A stretch of DNA of 64,000 bases, from positions 300,776 to 364,775 of the forward strand of contig NZ_VLLL01000008.1 in the NCBI RefSeq assembly GCF_007994225.1, written 5' to 3'. Shown in pieces: positions 1 to 8,747 of the stretch (position 1 is its first letter; every line of letters starts with the position of its first letter). Under the pieces are notes generated by a model. The model saw nothing but the letters and a program-made list of their open reading frames with translations, had not been told where the DNA came from and did not search any database. This DNA comes from Stackebrandtia albiflava. Lineage in GTDB: Bacteria > Actinomycetota > Actinomycetes > Mycobacteriales > Micromonosporaceae. Position numbers and translations under genes: made by a program.

Positions 1-1
1 C

Positions 2-661
2 CACAAGATCGAGGAGACCCTCGCGGGACACCCGAACACGCTGCTGGAGTCGCAGTGGTGGTGGGTGCCGATCGCGGTTCTGGTCGTCGCGATCGGACTG
101 GAGACCGCGTCGTTCCGGACCGCCATCAGGGAGTCCCGCATCGCCAAGGGCAAGGCGAGTTGGACGGAGTTCGTCCGTCGCGCCAAGGCGCCCGAGCTGC
201 CCGTCGTGCTGCTGGAGGACCTGGCGGCGCTGCTGGGCCTGATCCTGGCGCTGTGCGGTGTCGGCCTGACCCTGCTGACCGGCAACGCCCTGTTCGACGG
301 CGGTTTCACCTTGGCGATCGGTGTCCTGCTGGTCGTGGTCGCGATCGTCCTGGCCGTCGAGACAAAGAGCCTGCTGCTGGGCGAGGCCGCGTCCCCGGAG
401 CACATCGCCGCGATCGAGGAGGCGATCTCCCGCACCGAGCACGTCGACCGGATCATCCACATGAAGACCCTCCACCTGGGTCCGGAGGAGCTGCTGGTCG
501 CGGCGAAGATCGCAGTCGCCGCCGAGGACAACGCCGACAAGGTCACCGCCGCCATCAACAACGCCGAGGCGGGGATCCGCAAGGCGGTCCCCATCGCGCG
601 GTCGATCTACCTGGAACCCGACATCTACCGGCCGCGCACCGACGAGACCGCCACACCGTAA
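2..661 (+). CDS. Cation diffusion facilitator family transporter (C-terminal part, 5' truncated by window)
   Basis: The reading frame is open from the window edge, so the start is outside. About 219 residues remain. Two hydrophobic spans are visible, near VVLLEDLAALLGLILALCGV and the following FTLAIGVLLVVVAIVLAV, followed by a soluble tail of about 90 residues with HVDRIIHMKTLHLGPEELLV, typical of the cytoplasmic metal-binding domain of CDF exporters (Zn2+/Fe2+/Mn2+ proton antiporters). The family assignment rests on this tail and the TM pattern; the metal-site aspartates of the early helices are not in view. It is followed by an unrelated methyltransferase on the same strand. Confidence 0.8.
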   Translation, partial: HKIEETLAGHPNTLLESQWWWVPIAVLVVAIGLETASFRTAIRESRIAKGKASWTEFVRRAKAPELPVVLLEDLAALLGLILALCGVGLTLLTGNALFDGGFTLAIGVLLVVVAIVLAVETKSLLLGEAASPEHIAAIEEAISRTEHVDRIIHMKTLHLGPEELLVAAKIAVAAEDNADKVTAAINNAEAGIRKAVPIARSIYLEPDIYRPRTDETATP

Positions 662-730
662 ACCGCCGGCCCTCTCGTACCGGGCGGGACTATCGTTCGC
701 GCGGGACCACCACGGACGAAGGAGCACGGA

Positions 731-1500
731 TTGCGCGAGCGGGGCGTGGACTGGCAGTACGGCGAACTGTCGGCGGCGGTGTACGAGCTGGACAAACCGG
801 TGGGCAGGTCGCTGCACGGCGACATCGAGTTCTACACCCGGAAGCCGGCCGGTGTGGCCGGCGAGGTGCTGGAACCCGCCGTGGGCACCGGCAGGATGCT
901 GATACCACTGCTGGCGGCCGGTCTCGACGTCGTCGGCTACGACACCTCCACGTACATGCTCGACATCTGCCGGCGAACCTGGCGTCGGCCGGTCGTACCG
1001 CCGAACTCGCGGTCGCGGACATGCTGGAGTACCGGCGACCCGGCAGGTTCGAGGCGGCGATCCTGCCGACCGGTTCGATCATCCTGCTGCCGGACCGGGA
1101 GGCCGTGGTCACGGCACTGGGCAACCTCCACGACAGCCTGCGGCCCGGCGGAGTGCTGTACGTCGACGTGCCCGCGCCCCGGCTGTCCACCGACACCGGG
1201 CCGCTGCGGCGCTACTGGAACGGCGACTCGGAACTGCTGACCCTCCAGAACATGCACACCGACGTCGACGCCGCCGCCCAGCGGGTCACGACGTGGCTGC
1301 GGTACGAACGGTGGCGGGACGGCCGGTTGACCGACACTCGGCTCCAGATCGGCGGCATGTTGTGGTTCGGCATGGCCGAGTTCACCGATCTGTTGCGGCG
1401 AGCCGGTTTCGGTGACGTCACCGTCTACGGCGACTACGGTGACGACGCCCCGGAGGCCGAGTCCGGCATGTGGACCTTCGAGGCGCGCCGCGCCGAGTGA
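731..1500 (+). pseudogene. Class I SAM-dependent methyltransferase, frameshifted
   Basis: A TTG start at 731 follows a good ribosome site (AAGGAG, 718-723). The N-terminal part reads through the SAM motif I EVLEPAVGTGRMLIPLLAAG and then GYDTSTYMLDICRR. Near 970-978 the frame must slip by one base: the continuation NLASAGRTAELAVADMLEY and all the C-terminal half (RPGGVLYVDVPAP, LLRRAGFGDVTVYGDY) lies in the -1 register and ends at the TGA at 1498-1500. The restored protein would be about 256 residues, normal for small-molecule methyltransferases. Either one base was lost recently or the sequence has an error; codon use is intact on both sides, which favours a recent or artefactual event. Substrate unknown. 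Confidence 0.75.
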
Positions 1501-1521
1501 CCCCCGGCGGCGTCGGGGTCA
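1498..1521 (+). terminator. Possible terminator hairpin after the methyltransferase
   Basis: TGACCCC (1498-1504) pairs with GGGGTCA (1515-1521) around a 10-nt loop and is followed by a pyrimidine-rich stretch. The arm includes the stop codon of the frameshifted methyltransferase. Weak but plausible. Confidence 0.35.
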
Positions 1522-1710
1522 TCCCTCATTTCCCCCCGGCTCGGTCACCGATTTCCCGGTGTCCGGCGTGTGAATGCCCGGTTATATCCCCGCCCGTCCG
1601 GTTTGGCCGTTTCGGGTTGCCGGTACATTCATGTGCTCAACCCGCCACGCCGCATCGCGGCGGCGCGCACGGCGTGGACGAAACCGACGAACCGAGGGAG
1701 ACTGGTCAGC

Positions 1711-2916
1711 GTGGAACTCCTACACGGAGCCGTCCGCCCCTACCCGTGGGGGTCGCGTACCGCGATCGCCGCACTGCAGGGACGACGGATGCCCACGGAG
1801 CAACCGGAGGCCGAACTCTGGTTCGGCGCGCATCCGGCAGACCCGGCCACCCTCGACGACGGCCGTCCACTCACCGCGTTGATCTCCGCCGAACCCGGCG
1901 TGCTGGGGGAGGACCTGGTCAAGCGGTACGGCCGGCGGCTGCCGTTCATGTTGAAGGTGCTCGCCGCCGAACAACCGCTGTCGTTGCAGGCGCACCCCGA
2001 CGCCGAGCAGGCCGAACAGGGCTACGCGCGGGAGAACCGCGAGGAGGTCCCGCTCGACGCTCCGGAACGCAGTTACGTCGACACGCACCACAAACCGGAA
2101 CTGGTCTGCGCGCTCAGCGAGTTCGAGGCGCTGTGCGGCTTCCGGGACCCCCGGACCTCCGCGGACGCCCTGGGCGGCCTGGACGTCCCCGAACTGGCGT
2201 CGATCGTGGCGCTGCTGCGTCAGGACGACCCCGGCCAGGCGTTGCGTGAGGCGGTCACGACGCTGCTCACGCTGCCGCGCGAACACCGTACCGAGCTGGT
2301 CGGCAAGGCCGTCGCCGCCGCCGGGCGGGCCGAGGAGCACCCGGTGCACGGCCGCGAGTACACGATGCTCGTCGAGCTCGGGAAGCGGTACCCCAGCGAC
2401 TCCGGTGTCCTCGTGGCGCTGCTGCTCAACCACGTGTTCCTGCGGCCGGGGGAGGCGCTGTTCATGCCCGCCGGCAACATGCACGCCTACCTGCGCGGTG
2501 TCGGCGTGGAGGTCATGGCCGCCAGCGACAACGTGTTGCGGGGCGGCCTCACCGGTAAGCACGTGGACGTTCCGGAACTCCTGAGGGTGTTGCGGTTCGA
2601 GGTGCTGTCCGATCCCCGGGTCGCCGACGTGCCGACGGGTCCCGGGGTGTCCGAGTGGCGGGTGCCGGTCGAGGAGTTCCGGCTCAGTCGGCTGCTGCTG
2701 GACGCGGGCGCGGCGCAGCAGTGGCTCGACGCGGCCGGGCCCGCGGTGGTGTTGTGCTGGTCGGGGCAGTTGCGGCTCGACGACGGGGAACGGCCCATCA
2801 CGTTGCGTCCCGGGCAGGCCGCGTTCGTCCGCGCCGACTCGCCGAAGGTGTTCGTCTCCGGGTTCGGTGAGGGGTACTGCGCCCAGGTTCCGCGGGATAC
2901 CGCCTCCGTCACGTGA
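1711..2916 (+). CDS. manA: Mannose-6-phosphate isomerase, class I
   Basis: Interconverts mannose-6-P and fructose-6-P, feeding GDP-mannose for cell-wall glycans and glycolipids. The 401-residue product has the type I PMI signature: zinc ligands Q93 and H95 in SLQAHPDAEQ, E130 in HHKPELVCALSEFEALCGF, and a fourth ligand in FLRPGEALFMPAGNMHAYL. The start was taken as GTG 1711, preceded at 10 nt by GAGGGAG; the frame is open further upstream, but that part lacks family residues and a ribosome site. Length matches the family (about 390-410). Cytosolic. It stands alone between the methyltransferase and a 420-nt gap. Confidence 0.93.
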   Translation: MELLHGAVRPYPWGSRTAIAALQGRRMPTEQPEAELWFGAHPADPATLDDGRPLTALISAEPGVLGEDLVKRYGRRLPFMLKVLAAEQPLSLQAHPDAEQAEQGYARENREEVPLDAPERSYVDTHHKPELVCALSEFEALCGFRDPRTSADALGGLDVPELASIVALLRQDDPGQALREAVTTLLTLPREHRTELVGKAVAAAGRAEEHPVHGREYTMLVELGKRYPSDSGVLVALLLNHVFLRPGEALFMPAGNMHAYLRGVGVEVMAASDNVLRGGLTGKHVDVPELLRVLRFEVLSDPRVADVPTGPGVSEWRVPVEEFRLSRLLLDAGAAQQWLDAAGPAVVLCWSGQLRLDDGERPITLRPGQAAFVRADSPKVFVSGFGEGYCAQVPRDTASVT

Positions 2917-3042
2917 GGGCGACGTCACTTCCTGTGGCGTTCGAGTGGTGAGGTCTACGCGCGGCGCGCTAGTTTCGACCGATCGGCCGATTGAGTTTCG
3001 CCGGGTCGGCAGAGATTTTTTCCGAAATATCCGGCCAAACGC

Positions 3043-3070
3043 TTGACAATCTCAATCCGCTGAGTATTGT
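3043..3070 (+). promoter_or_regulatory. Sigma-70-like promoter TTGACA-N16-TATTGT
   Basis: A perfect -35 TTGACA (3043-3048) and a TATTGT -10 (3065-3070) separated by 16 nt lie in an AT-rich island that stands out from the surroundings. There is no protein-coding gene in the same direction downstream; the next gene is on the other strand. Confidence 0.6.
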
Positions 3071-3077
3071 TCTAGAT

Positions 3078-3180
3078 ACGCAGCGTCACCGAGACGAAGC
3101 CGAAGAGCCGAATCGGGAGACGCAGCGGGGAACCAAACCGGGGGGAGTGCCGGGCAGTCTGGGGTGGCTGCCCGGCACGT
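3078..3180 (+). ncRNA. Candidate small RNA (promoter to terminator-like hairpin)
   Basis: Transcription from the promoter just upstream would begin near 3077 and run about 100 nt to an 11-bp perfect hairpin, GTGCCGGGCAG (3147-3157) with CTGCCCGGCAC (3168-3178), followed by GTTCGGTTTCCG. No convincing open reading frame lies inside. The segment GCGGGGAACCA recalls the 5' part of actinobacterial ydaO riboswitches, but the conserved 3' half is absent, so I do not call it one. The rest of the 2917-3337 gap shows no other feature. Confidence 0.4.
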
Positions 3181-3337
3181 TCGGTTTCCGGGCCGGTTCG
3201 TTCCGCCACTGCTCGGCGATTCCCGTCTTCACCGTCTCGCGGAGTCCGTGCCATGCGGCCGCCGTCGTTTCCAGTCGGCCGCGCGGCACCGAAACCACCG
3301 CCGGTTCCTGCCGCACCGCCGTGCCGGCGTCACGGGA

Positions 3338-3757
3338 TCAGGCGTCGCCGGCTTCGAAACGCAGCGACCGCCACGCACCCAGCGCCCAGTCCAGGTCGGA
3401 GGGCTCATCGGTCAGGTAGGCGGACTGGACGTATCGGCCACGGCGGATCGTGTAGCCGTACAACCCCCACTGCGTCCGTTCCTCCACGGTCTCCGGATAC
3501 CAGGAGCCGTAACGCCGTTCCTCCGGGTCGGACCCGGGCTCCTCGAACCGCCGCACGGGATCGGGGTGAACGTTCTGGCAGATGAACTCCGTCAACTCCG
3601 CCACGGAACGCTCCGCCGACGGCCGCCACACCGCCACCCAGATCGTGCGCACCGGTGGCCCCGGCGACACCAGTTGCAGGTCCTCGGCGACCACCCGGCC
3701 TCTGAAGGAGTCGTCGATGTCGATGCTCCACTCACTGGTCAACGCACGTCGCGGCAT
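3338..3757 (-). CDS. Hypothetical protein (139 aa)
   Basis: I do not recognise this protein. It starts at ATG 3757 and is a soluble, acidic, tryptophan-rich protein with no signal peptide or membrane segment. Features include SEWSIDIDDSFRGRVVAEDL, ELTEFICQNVHPDPVRRFEEP and QWGLYGYTIRRGRYVQSAYL near the C terminus. The mixed beta-strand look with periodic aromatic residues suggests a small globular domain. It is monocistronic, with the candidate small RNA upstream on the other strand pointing into its 3' end. Confidence 0.6.
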   Translation of the reverse strand: MPRRALTSEWSIDIDDSFRGRVVAEDLQLVSPGPPVRTIWVAVWRPSAERSVAELTEFICQNVHPDPVRRFEEPGSDPEERRYGSWYPETVEERTQWGLYGYTIRRGRYVQSAYLTDEPSDLDWALGAWRSLRFEAGDA

Positions 3758-3978
3758 GACCGGACTCTACGAAGCCCGGTCCACTCGCCCCCCGCCACAC
3801 GGCCCACGGCTTGGCGAGGCAGGGGGTGAGGTGTGTCTGCGGAAGGGCGTGGTCGTCCTCAGATGTACCGTCGCGCTTCCGAGGCGAATCGCGGTACACC
3901 TGATCGGTCCAGTACGCCGAGCAGTCCGGTCACGGACCGGGGCTCCCGTTTGTATCGGAGCGCCTGTCGTTCAAGCGC

Positions 3979-4404
3979 TTAGACCGTCAGCCTCGGATGA
4001 AGATCGAGTTGGTCCAGCAGAAAGTCGTCAGGAGAAACCGCCTCCATGTCATGAGGCTTCAGGCAGACCGGTGGAAAGTCTTTCAGATTGGCCGTGACTA
4101 TCACCTGGGCTCCACCGCAGACCGCCGCAGCAAGAACATGCCGGTCCTTGGAATCGTTCGACATGTCATCGATGAGAACCTCATAGCCGGTCACCTCCGC
4201 GTCACGGAAGTGGCGACGCATCTGGGCGACCCGTCGCGCTGAGGCCTCCGCGCCGATGCGGCTGCTCAGGTTTCGTTGCAACTCAGCGAGGATTTCCGCC
4301 GACCACAGCGGCCGGTAGACGTCGTCCTCAGCCAGCGATAGAAGTGTGTCGCATAGGTAGGCGGGGAAGAGCACGCAGGTGTCGAGTAGTGCCGGGAATG
4401 CCAC
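3979..4404 (-). CDS. PIN-domain ribonuclease toxin
   Basis: Predicted Mg2+-dependent RNase of a type II toxin-antitoxin module. The 141-residue product opens with FPALLDTCVLFPAYLCDTLL (first PIN aspartate), has SNDSKDRHVLAAAVCGGAQVIV (acidic plus helix segment) and TANLKDFPP (C-terminal conserved Asp), the usual PIN order. The frame is open upstream to 4509, but that part overlaps the antitoxin gene. GTG 4404, 10 nt after the antitoxin stop and preceded by AGGCGG, is the sensible start. It is co-transcribed with, and downstream of, the DNA-binding partner gene. Whether it is active cannot be judged from sequence. Confidence 0.8.
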   Translation of the reverse strand: MAFPALLDTCVLFPAYLCDTLLSLAEDDVYRPLWSAEILAELQRNLSSRIGAEASARRVAQMRRHFRDAEVTGYEVLIDDMSNDSKDRHVLAAAVCGGAQVIVTANLKDFPPVCLKPHDMEAVSPDDFLLDQLDLHPRLTV

Positions 4405-4414
4405 TCGTGACCGC

Positions 4415-4885
4415 CTACCTGGTCGGGCCGGGTGGCTCGACGACGTCATACAGGCCCGCCGCCTCGCCGTCGGCCACCATGGCGTCGAGGCCGGCACGCC
4501 GTTGAGCACGACTGTGTTGTTGATAGTCGACCACGTCGCGAAGCAGTACTCTGCGGTGTCGCCCTCGCCGCGAATAGGGAATCTCCCCTTCTTGCAGCAA
4601 CTTGACCAGCGTCGGTCGAGAGATGTTCAGTAGGTCGGCGGCTTCCTGGGTCGTCAGCATCGTGTTCTGGGGGGCGATCGTGATCGCCAGGCCCTGCGAC
4701 AAGGCCTCCACCACATCGCGGAGTGCGTGGTAGACCTCTTCGGGAAGATCCAGGGTGGTTCCGTCCGGTGCCATCAGCCTTGCCCGATGGCGCGACGGAA
4801 GTGCGGCCAGCACCCGTGCCATTTCATCAAGTGCGAGATGCTCGCGAGGTGGAAGGATCGTACGTTCGTCCAGAGTCCCTACCAT
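4415..4885 (-). CDS. Excisionase/MerR-type HTH protein, probable antitoxin partner of PIN toxin
   Basis: A 156-residue protein with a central helix-turn-helix of the excisionase family: MLTTQEAADLLNISRPTLVK, then LLQEGEIPYSRRGRHRRVLL, around residues 75-115. The N-terminal part (HLALDEMARVLAALPSRHRA) is helical and could bind the toxin or dimerise. ATG 4885 has a strong AAGGAGG at 8 nt. Together with the PIN gene 10 nt downstream this is a common actinobacterial toxin-antitoxin arrangement, with the HTH protein presumably autoregulating the operon. Confidence 0.8.
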   Translation of the reverse strand: MVGTLDERTILPPREHLALDEMARVLAALPSRHRARLMAPDGTTLDLPEEVYHALRDVVEALSQGLAITIAPQNTMLTTQEAADLLNISRPTLVKLLQEGEIPYSRRGRHRRVLLRDVVDYQQHSRAQRRAGLDAMVADGEAAGLYDVVEPPGPTR

Positions 4886-4978
4886 GATGCCGACCTCCTT
4901 CGTCCGATCTAAGAGGCTGTCTTCACACCTGCTGTTCTACTGCGCGACGACCGGTCGGCGCCTCGCGGCGTTGTCGAA

Positions 4979-5011
4979 GGGTCCTGCGTACAACACCGGT
5001 ACGCAGGACCC
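4979..5011 (-). terminator. Strong hairpin downstream of the 5175-5897 gene
   Basis: GGGTCCTGCGTA (4979-4990) pairs perfectly over 12 bp with TACGCAGGACCC (5000-5011), leaving a 9-nt loop. It separates the minus-strand gene ending at 5175 from the toxin-antitoxin operon starting at 4885. No T-run follows, as is usual for high-GC actinobacterial terminators. Confidence 0.6.
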
Positions 5012-5174
5012 CCTCCGCCTTGCGAATGCACTCGACCGGACCGCCGCTCGCCACGAACGAGGTGCAAAGACAGCCTCTGACATTATTCGAAAAAAACGAA
5101 AGTCGCCTCCGATGTTCTTCGACGGTTTCTCCGGCGGTTCGGGCGTTTCGATCCCGGCCTGGTGTCGTCGGTTG

Positions 5175-5897
5175 TCAATGTCCGGGGGGCCGGTACTGGA
5201 TGTGGAGGGCCGCGGGTGTGCGTCGGTCCGTCCACGGCCGTGACCACGGCCCGGCCCGCAGTTCGACGCAGTAGTGCGAGGCGTTCGGGTACTCGTGCAG
5301 GTATGACGGCCCCTCCTCGACGAGCCCGCGCAACGCGGCACCCGACGCCCGGAACGCACGGGCTCCACCGATCACGAACAGGGTGTGTGCCGCGACGGCG
5401 AACCGGAGGTGATCGCGGTACTCCCGGTGATCCCGGCGCGCGTGGTCGAGATCGTCGGGCACCCGGGGATCGTGGGCGGGCGTGGTCGCGGTGCGGAGCT
5501 CACCCGCGCCCAGCCGCGCCCGTAGCCGTTTCCACGACGACACGGGGAACTGCAGCCGGTGGTGCACCAGGACCAGGTCGAGTGCCGTCGAATCCACACC
5601 GTCCGGCGTGTCGCGCGGGACGGCACCGGCCCTGATCGGCAGGTACACCAGCGAGCGGGCGGATCGGGCGGCCAACGCCCACATCGCCAGCAGCCGCTCC
5701 GCCCCCGCCCGGTCGGCATACATCGACAACCAGTGATGATCGTCGCGCAACGCCAACCGGGCCGGCACCGGGTCCGCCCGCACCACGCGATACTCCGCGC
5801 GGCCCAGCCGGACCCCGTGCACCCGCACCCGGCTCGTCGGCAACCGCCTCAGCGCTCCGCGTTCCGGAGTGCTTCGTCGCCGCGCCGGAGCGACCAC
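5175..5897 (-). CDS. Hypothetical protein (up to 240 aa)
   Basis: I do not recognise a family. The frame runs from GTG 5897, but no ribosome site is seen there; starts at GTG 5828 or 5822 (VRVHGVRLGRAEYR) are equally possible. The protein is soluble and basic, with RDDHHWLSMYADRAGAERLL, DLVLVHHRLQFPVSSWKRLR and a C-terminal SYLHEYPNASHYCVELRAG. No signal peptide or membrane span is visible. It lies between the terminator hairpin and the epimerase gene, both on the minus strand, with a 64-nt gap to the latter. Confidence 0.55.
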   Translation of the reverse strand: MVAPARRRSTPERGALRRLPTSRVRVHGVRLGRAEYRVVRADPVPARLALRDDHHWLSMYADRAGAERLLAMWALAARSARSLVYLPIRAGAVPRDTPDGVDSTALDLVLVHHRLQFPVSSWKRLRARLGAGELRTATTPAHDPRVPDDLDHARRDHREYRDHLRFAVAAHTLFVIGGARAFRASGAALRGLVEEGPSYLHEYPNASHYCVELRAGPWSRPWTDRRTPAALHIQYRPPGH

Positions 5898-5961
5898 TCG
5901 GACGGGGCGGCTTTCGGGACTTGGGTGGTGAGACGGCGGGACCCGGGACCGGCCGGACCCG

Positions 5962-6387
5962 TCATGCCTTCTCGACCAGTTCGATCAACACACCGCCGGC
6001 GTCCTTCGGATGCACGAAGTTGATGCGCGACCCGGCGGTACCCCGCTTCGGCGCGTCGTACAGCAGCCGCAGGCCCTTGGCCCGCAGCGACTCGCTCGCG
6101 GCCTCGACGTCGTCCACCGTGAACGCCAACTGCTGCAGCCCCGGGCCGCGCGAGTCGATGAACTTCGCGATCGTCGAATCCGGGCGCGACGGCGCGAGCA
6201 ACTGCACCTGCGCGCCGGAGCCGAATGTGATCATCGCCTCCGTGACGCCCTGCTCCTCGTTCTCCTCCACGTGCGCGCACCGGCCACCCAGCACGTCCTC
6301 GTAGAACCGGACCGCCGCCGCCAGGTCCGGTACCGCCACGCCCACGTGGTCGACCGCCGACAGCCCGACTGGCAATACCTCACTCAT
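5962..6387 (-). CDS. mce: Methylmalonyl-CoA epimerase
   Basis: Interconverts (2R)- and (2S)-methylmalonyl-CoA in propionyl-CoA/odd-chain fatty acid metabolism. The 141-residue product is a two-module vicinal-oxygen-chelate protein: AVDHVGVAVPDLAAAVRFYE at the N terminus supplies the first metal histidine, GLQQLAFTVDDVEAASESLR starts the second half, and INFVHPKDAGGVLIELVEKA is the typical C-terminal end. Length is normal. It is divergent from the thiolase gene across an 87-bp promoter region, and the MeaB chaperone of methylmalonyl-CoA mutase lies two genes away, consistent with its role. Confidence 0.93.
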   Translation of the reverse strand: MSEVLPVGLSAVDHVGVAVPDLAAAVRFYEDVLGGRCAHVEENEEQGVTEAMITFGSGAQVQLLAPSRPDSTIAKFIDSRGPGLQQLAFTVDDVEAASESLRAKGLRLLYDAPKRGTAGSRINFVHPKDAGGVLIELVEKA

Positions 6388-6474
6388 GCCCCTTAGTCTT
6401 GCTTAAGGTGGCGTGGTGGCCGACGGCGGACGCCACCTCCATGCCCGTGGAATACCGACTATTGGAGGTCGAAC

Positions 6475-7668
6475 ATGGCTGGCGACGAACGCACCACCAG
6501 TGTCGTGGTGGCCGGTGCCCGCACCCCGAACGGCAAGCTGCTGGGTGCGCTGGGGGACCTCTCCGCCACCAAGCTGGGCGGACACGCCATCGCCGCGGCG
6601 CTGGAGCGCGCCGGAGTCTCGCCCGACCAGGTCGACTACGTCATCATGGGCCAGGTGCTCCAGGCCGGCGCGGGCCAGATCCCGGCCCGGCAGGCCGCCG
6701 TCGAGGCCGGAATCCCCATGACCGTGCCCGCGATCAACGTCAACAAGGTGTGCCTGTCCGGGCTCAACGCGATCGCGCTCGCCGACCAACTGATCCGCGC
6801 CGGTGAGGTCGACATCGTCGTCGCCGGCGGCATGGAGTCGATGACCGGCGCGCCCCACCTGCTCATGGGACAGCGCAAGGGCTACAAGTACGGACCGGTC
6901 ACCATGGCCGACCACATGGCCCTGGACGGCCTGACCGACGCCTGGGAGAACATCCCGATGGGCGAGTCCACCGAGAACCACAACACGAAGCTGGGCATCG
7001 GCCGCGCCGAACAGGACGAGTTCGCCGCCCGCAGCCACGCCCGCGCCGCCGCCGCGCAGAAGAACGGCCGGTTCGACCGTGAGATCGCGCCGGTGACCAT
7101 CCCGCAGCGCAAGGGCGACCCGATCGTCGTGGACACCGACGAGGGCGTCCGCGCCGACACCTCCACCGAGGTCCTGGCCAAGCTGCGCCCCGCGTTCACC
7201 AAGGACGGCACCATCACCGCCGGCAACAGCTCCCCGATCTCCGACGGCGCGGCCGCCGTGGTCGTCATGAGCAGGGCCAAGGCCCGGGAACTCGGGCTGG
7301 ACTACCTGGCCGAGATCGCCGCCTACGGCCAGGTCGCCGGGCCCGACAGCTCCCTGCACTCGCAGCCCGCCAACGCCATCAAGGCCGCCCTCGCCAAGCT
7401 CGACAAGGAACCCGGTGACCTGTCGGTCATCGAGATCAACGAGGCGTTCGCCGCCGTCGGGCTCCGGTCCGCCCGCGAACTCGGCGTGGACGCCGACGTG
7501 GTCAACCCCAACGGCGGCGCCATCGCGCTCGGCCACCCGATCGGTGCCTCCGGCGCCAGGCTCGTCCTCACCCTCGCCCACGAACTGCGGGAACGCGGCG
7601 GCGGTCTCGGTGCCGCGGCCCTGTGCGGTGGCGGCGGCCAGGGCGACGCGCTCATCCTGAAGGTGTGA
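6475..7668 (+). CDS. Acetyl-CoA C-acetyltransferase (thiolase)
   Basis: Condenses or cleaves acetyl-CoA/acetoacetyl-CoA. The 397-residue protein is a complete biosynthetic-type thiolase: nucleophile C93 in [15 protein letters not shown]354 in [18 protein letters not shown] and the acid/base C384 in [14 protein letters not shown]. The start ATG 6475 follows TTGGAGGTCGAAC, a good ribosome site. It is immediately upstream of meaB (3-nt gap), so the two form an operon; with the divergent epimerase they make a conserved actinobacterial acyl-CoA cluster. Confidence 0.93.
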   Translation: MAGDERTTSVVVAGARTPNGKLLGALGDLSATKLGGHAIAAALERAGVSPDQVDYVIMGQVLQAGAGQIPARQAAVEAGIPMTVPAINVNKVCLSGLNAIALADQLIRAGEVDIVVAGGMESMTGAPHLLMGQRKGYKYGPVTMADHMALDGLTDAWENIPMGESTENHNTKLGIGRAEQDEFAARSHARAAAAQKNGRFDREIAPVTIPQRKGDPIVVDTDEGVRADTSTEVLAKLRPAFTKDGTITAGNSSPISDGAAAVVVMSRAKARELGLDYLAEIAAYGQVAGPDSSLHSQPANAIKAALAKLDKEPGDLSVIEINEAFAAVGLRSARELGVDADVVNPNGGAIALGHPIGASGARLVLTLAHELRERGGGLGAAALCGGGGQGDALILKV

Positions 7669-7671
7669 GGC

Positions 7672-8604
7672 GTGGTCGAGGACGCGACGGTCGTCGCGCT
7701 CGCCGACAAGGCGACCTCCGGCGACCACCGGGCCATCGGCAGGCTCATCAGTCTCGTGGAGAACGGCGGCGACGGTGTCCGGCAGGTCGCCCGGGCGCTG
7801 CCGGTCTCCGACCGTAGGGCGCGCGTGATCGGCCTGACCGGTTCACCGGGCGTCGGCAAGTCGACGACGACGACGGCACTGGTGACCGCCTACCGCAAGG
7901 CGGGCCTGCGGGTCGCCGTCCTCGCGGTCGACCCGTCGAGCCCGTTCACCGGCGGCGCCATCCTCGGTGACCGGGTGCGGATGCAGGAGCACGCGACCGA
8001 CCCGGAGGTGTTCATCCGGTCGATGTCGTCGCGGGGTCACCTGGGCGGCCTCGCCGCCGCCACGCCGCAGACGGTGCGGGTGCTGGAGTCCTGTGGTTTC
8101 GACGTCATCCTGATCGAGACGGTCGGCGTCGGCCAGGCGGAGGTCGAGATCGCCGGACTCGCCGACACCACCCTCGTGCTGCTGGCCCCGGGGATGGGCG
8201 ACGGCATCCAGGCCGTCAAGGCGGGCATCCTGGAGGTCGCGGACGTCTTCGTGATCAACAAGGCCGACCGGGACGGCGCCGACGCGACGTTCCGGGACAT
8301 CCGCGCGATGATGGCCTTGATCACCCGTGAACCACACGAGTGGCGGCAGCCGATCGTCAAGACCGTCGCCCACCGAGGCGAGGGTGTCGAGGAGCTGACC
8401 GAGGCGATCGACAAGCACCGCGACTGGCTCGCCGAGCACGGTGAACTCGACCGGCGCAGGCGCGAACGCGCCAAGACCGAGGTGACGGCGATCGTGCTGG
8501 GCGCCCTGGCGCGCCGGTTCACGGTGACCGACGACCTGTCGGCGCGGGTGGCCGAGGGCGAGGTCGATCCGTACGCCGCGGCCGACGAGGTGTTGCAGGG
8601 CTAG
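7672..8604 (+). CDS. meaB: Methylmalonyl-CoA mutase-associated GTPase MeaB
   Basis: G3E-family GTPase that protects and reloads the B12-dependent methylmalonyl-CoA mutase. In the 310-residue product the Walker A loop GSPGVGKS is at 56-63, followed by AVLAVDPSSPFTGGAILGDR, VILIETVGVGQAEVEI (switch/Walker B) and VINKADRDGA (NKxD specificity). The GTG start is 3 nt after the thiolase stop, so translation is probably coupled. The mutase subunits themselves are not in the window. A strong hairpin follows the stop codon. Confidence 0.93.
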   Translation: MVEDATVVALADKATSGDHRAIGRLISLVENGGDGVRQVARALPVSDRRARVIGLTGSPGVGKSTTTTALVTAYRKAGLRVAVLAVDPSSPFTGGAILGDRVRMQEHATDPEVFIRSMSSRGHLGGLAAATPQTVRVLESCGFDVILIETVGVGQAEVEIAGLADTTLVLLAPGMGDGIQAVKAGILEVADVFVINKADRDGADATFRDIRAMMALITREPHEWRQPIVKTVAHRGEGVEELTEAIDKHRDWLAEHGELDRRRRERAKTEVTAIVLGALARRFTVTDDLSARVAEGEVDPYAAADEVLQG

Positions 8605-8617
8605 ACCGCCGTCGTGT

Positions 8618-8644
8618 CGGCGGTGCGGGTGTCCCGCACCGCCG
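8618..8644 (+). terminator. Terminator hairpin after meaB
   Basis: CGGCGGTGCGGG (8618-8629) pairs with CCCGCACCGCCG (8633-8644), a 12-bp stem with a 3-nt loop, 14 nt past the meaB stop codon. It also lies just past the 3' end of the minus-strand operon that ends at 8748. Confidence 0.75.
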
Positions 8645-8747
8645 GTCCGCGAATCCGGTGGCGGCGTTCCGGACGTCGCCACTCGGCCGAAACGAAGTTC
8701 GGTGGGCGACGCACGTTGTCGGGCGTACCGGGCGGCCCGGTGACGGT

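Noticed and set aside
1720..2928. A 402-codon minus-strand frame over manA
   Set aside because: Antisense to a well-supported isomerase; no domain content.
3080..3180. A ydaO-like riboswitch in the 3-kb gap
   Set aside because: A GCGGGGAACCA block is present but the conserved 3' half (CCCGACAGCTAACCCGG) is missing, and no gene follows on that strand.
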